DNA of 64,000 nt from Xanthostigma xanthostigma. Taxonomy: Eukaryota; Arthropoda; Insecta; Raphidioptera; Raphidiidae. The position numbers and the translations under genes are program-made. Under the pieces are notes generated by a model, which had not been told where the DNA came from, did not search any database, and was given only the letters and a program-made list of their open reading frames with translations. Each line of letters starts with the position of its first letter. Within the stretch, counting starts at the first letter, position 1. The stretch spans positions 14,508,001 to 14,572,000 of the forward strand of contig OY754468.1 in assembly GCA_963575645.1 (NCBI GenBank), read 5' to 3'. This document shows, piece by piece, positions 63,640-64,000 of the stretch.

Positions 63640-64000
63640 TTTTTATATTATAAATATTCACTACTTAAAATAAACTCCCAAACCAACAATTTCAGTCAAA
63701 AATGATGATCTAGTAATCTGTTGATTTGTTTTGATTTAATGAAACATTAAAATAAGTTACACATTTTTTGATAAACATCTTTAGTTTCTTGTTAAAAAAT
63801 GTCGCATCCGACACACGAATTGCAATTTAGTGACATTTGGCACACATTATATTTTTTTAAAAATTAAATTTCTTATTTATAAGTTTGCACAAACTATTTC
63901 AAATCAGTTGTGACAGTAATATTTGAACAGTTATTTTCATGTGTAACAAATAAACAATAGAATGTAGTGAATTTATTATTTGAACGTTTGTCATCATATA
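63640..64000. repeat. Segmental-duplication flank, locus 5
   Basis: Inverted relative of 41340-41700 (AACTCCCAAACCAACAATTT, later CACAAACTATTTCAAATCAG). It continues past the window edge, so the duplicated block is not fully contained here. No gene. Confidence 0.75.

Overview
This is an AT-rich, eukaryotic, almost entirely repetitive window. The evidence points to an arthropod, most likely an insect: Jockey/CR1-type LINEs, an errantivirus-like Ty3 element with an envelope reading frame, a second Ty3 element, Penelope-like fragments with GIY-YIG domains, a Helitron fragment, hAT-type MITEs and a tRNA-derived SINE. I see no recognisable housekeeping gene and no bacterial features. I cannot name the species.

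Layout. 0.2-6.0 kb: a decayed LINE (+) split by a 1.8 kb insertion carrying a PIN-like, Cys-rich gene remnant. 6.0-8.6 kb: two tandem-repeat blocks. 9.0-20.0 kb: an errantivirus-like element (-), lacking gag, whose pol is cut by two inverted copies of a foldback element packed with an 83-bp satellite. 20.0-21.5 kb: a repeat made of direct and inverted copies around a tRNA-like hairpin. 22.6-23.7 kb: a hAT-type MITE. 25.1-28.5 kb: a nearly intact LINE (-). 31.1-36.6 kb: a Ty3 element (-) with a Penelope-like fragment inserted in frame. 36.8-40.8 kb: tRNA-like and long-inverted-repeat elements. 43.8-47.1 kb: a GC-rich Helitron-bearing block and a second Penelope-like fragment. 50.8-55.5 kb: an insertion with TG...CA ends inside a SINE, containing a 2.5 kb near-perfect palindrome and a series of conserved-loop hairpins. 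56-57.8 kb: a second copy of the 6-8 kb repeat.

The only sequences that look like maintained genes are two small, nuclear-looking protein families, called here RRLF (72-76 aa) and PRLV (132-137 aa). They occur at five loci (24.3-25.1, 41.8-42.7, 48.0-48.9, 58.5-59.5 and 62.6-63.5 kb) as head-to-head pairs around a symmetric bidirectional promoter. Both carry an RxL-type cyclin-docking-like motif (RRLF in one, KRLNL/RRLNL in the other) and basic nuclear-localisation-like stretches. Every length difference among PRLV copies is a multiple of three, in a region where most transposon genes are broken. The loci lie in segmental duplications that alternate in orientation and include flanking SINE and LINE remnants. 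This gene-pair family is my main candidate for an undescribed system.

Other signals worth following are the tandem hairpins at 54.0-54.9 kb, three hammerhead-like motifs in Penelope-like 3' regions, and the tRNA-like cores in two otherwise different foldback repeats.
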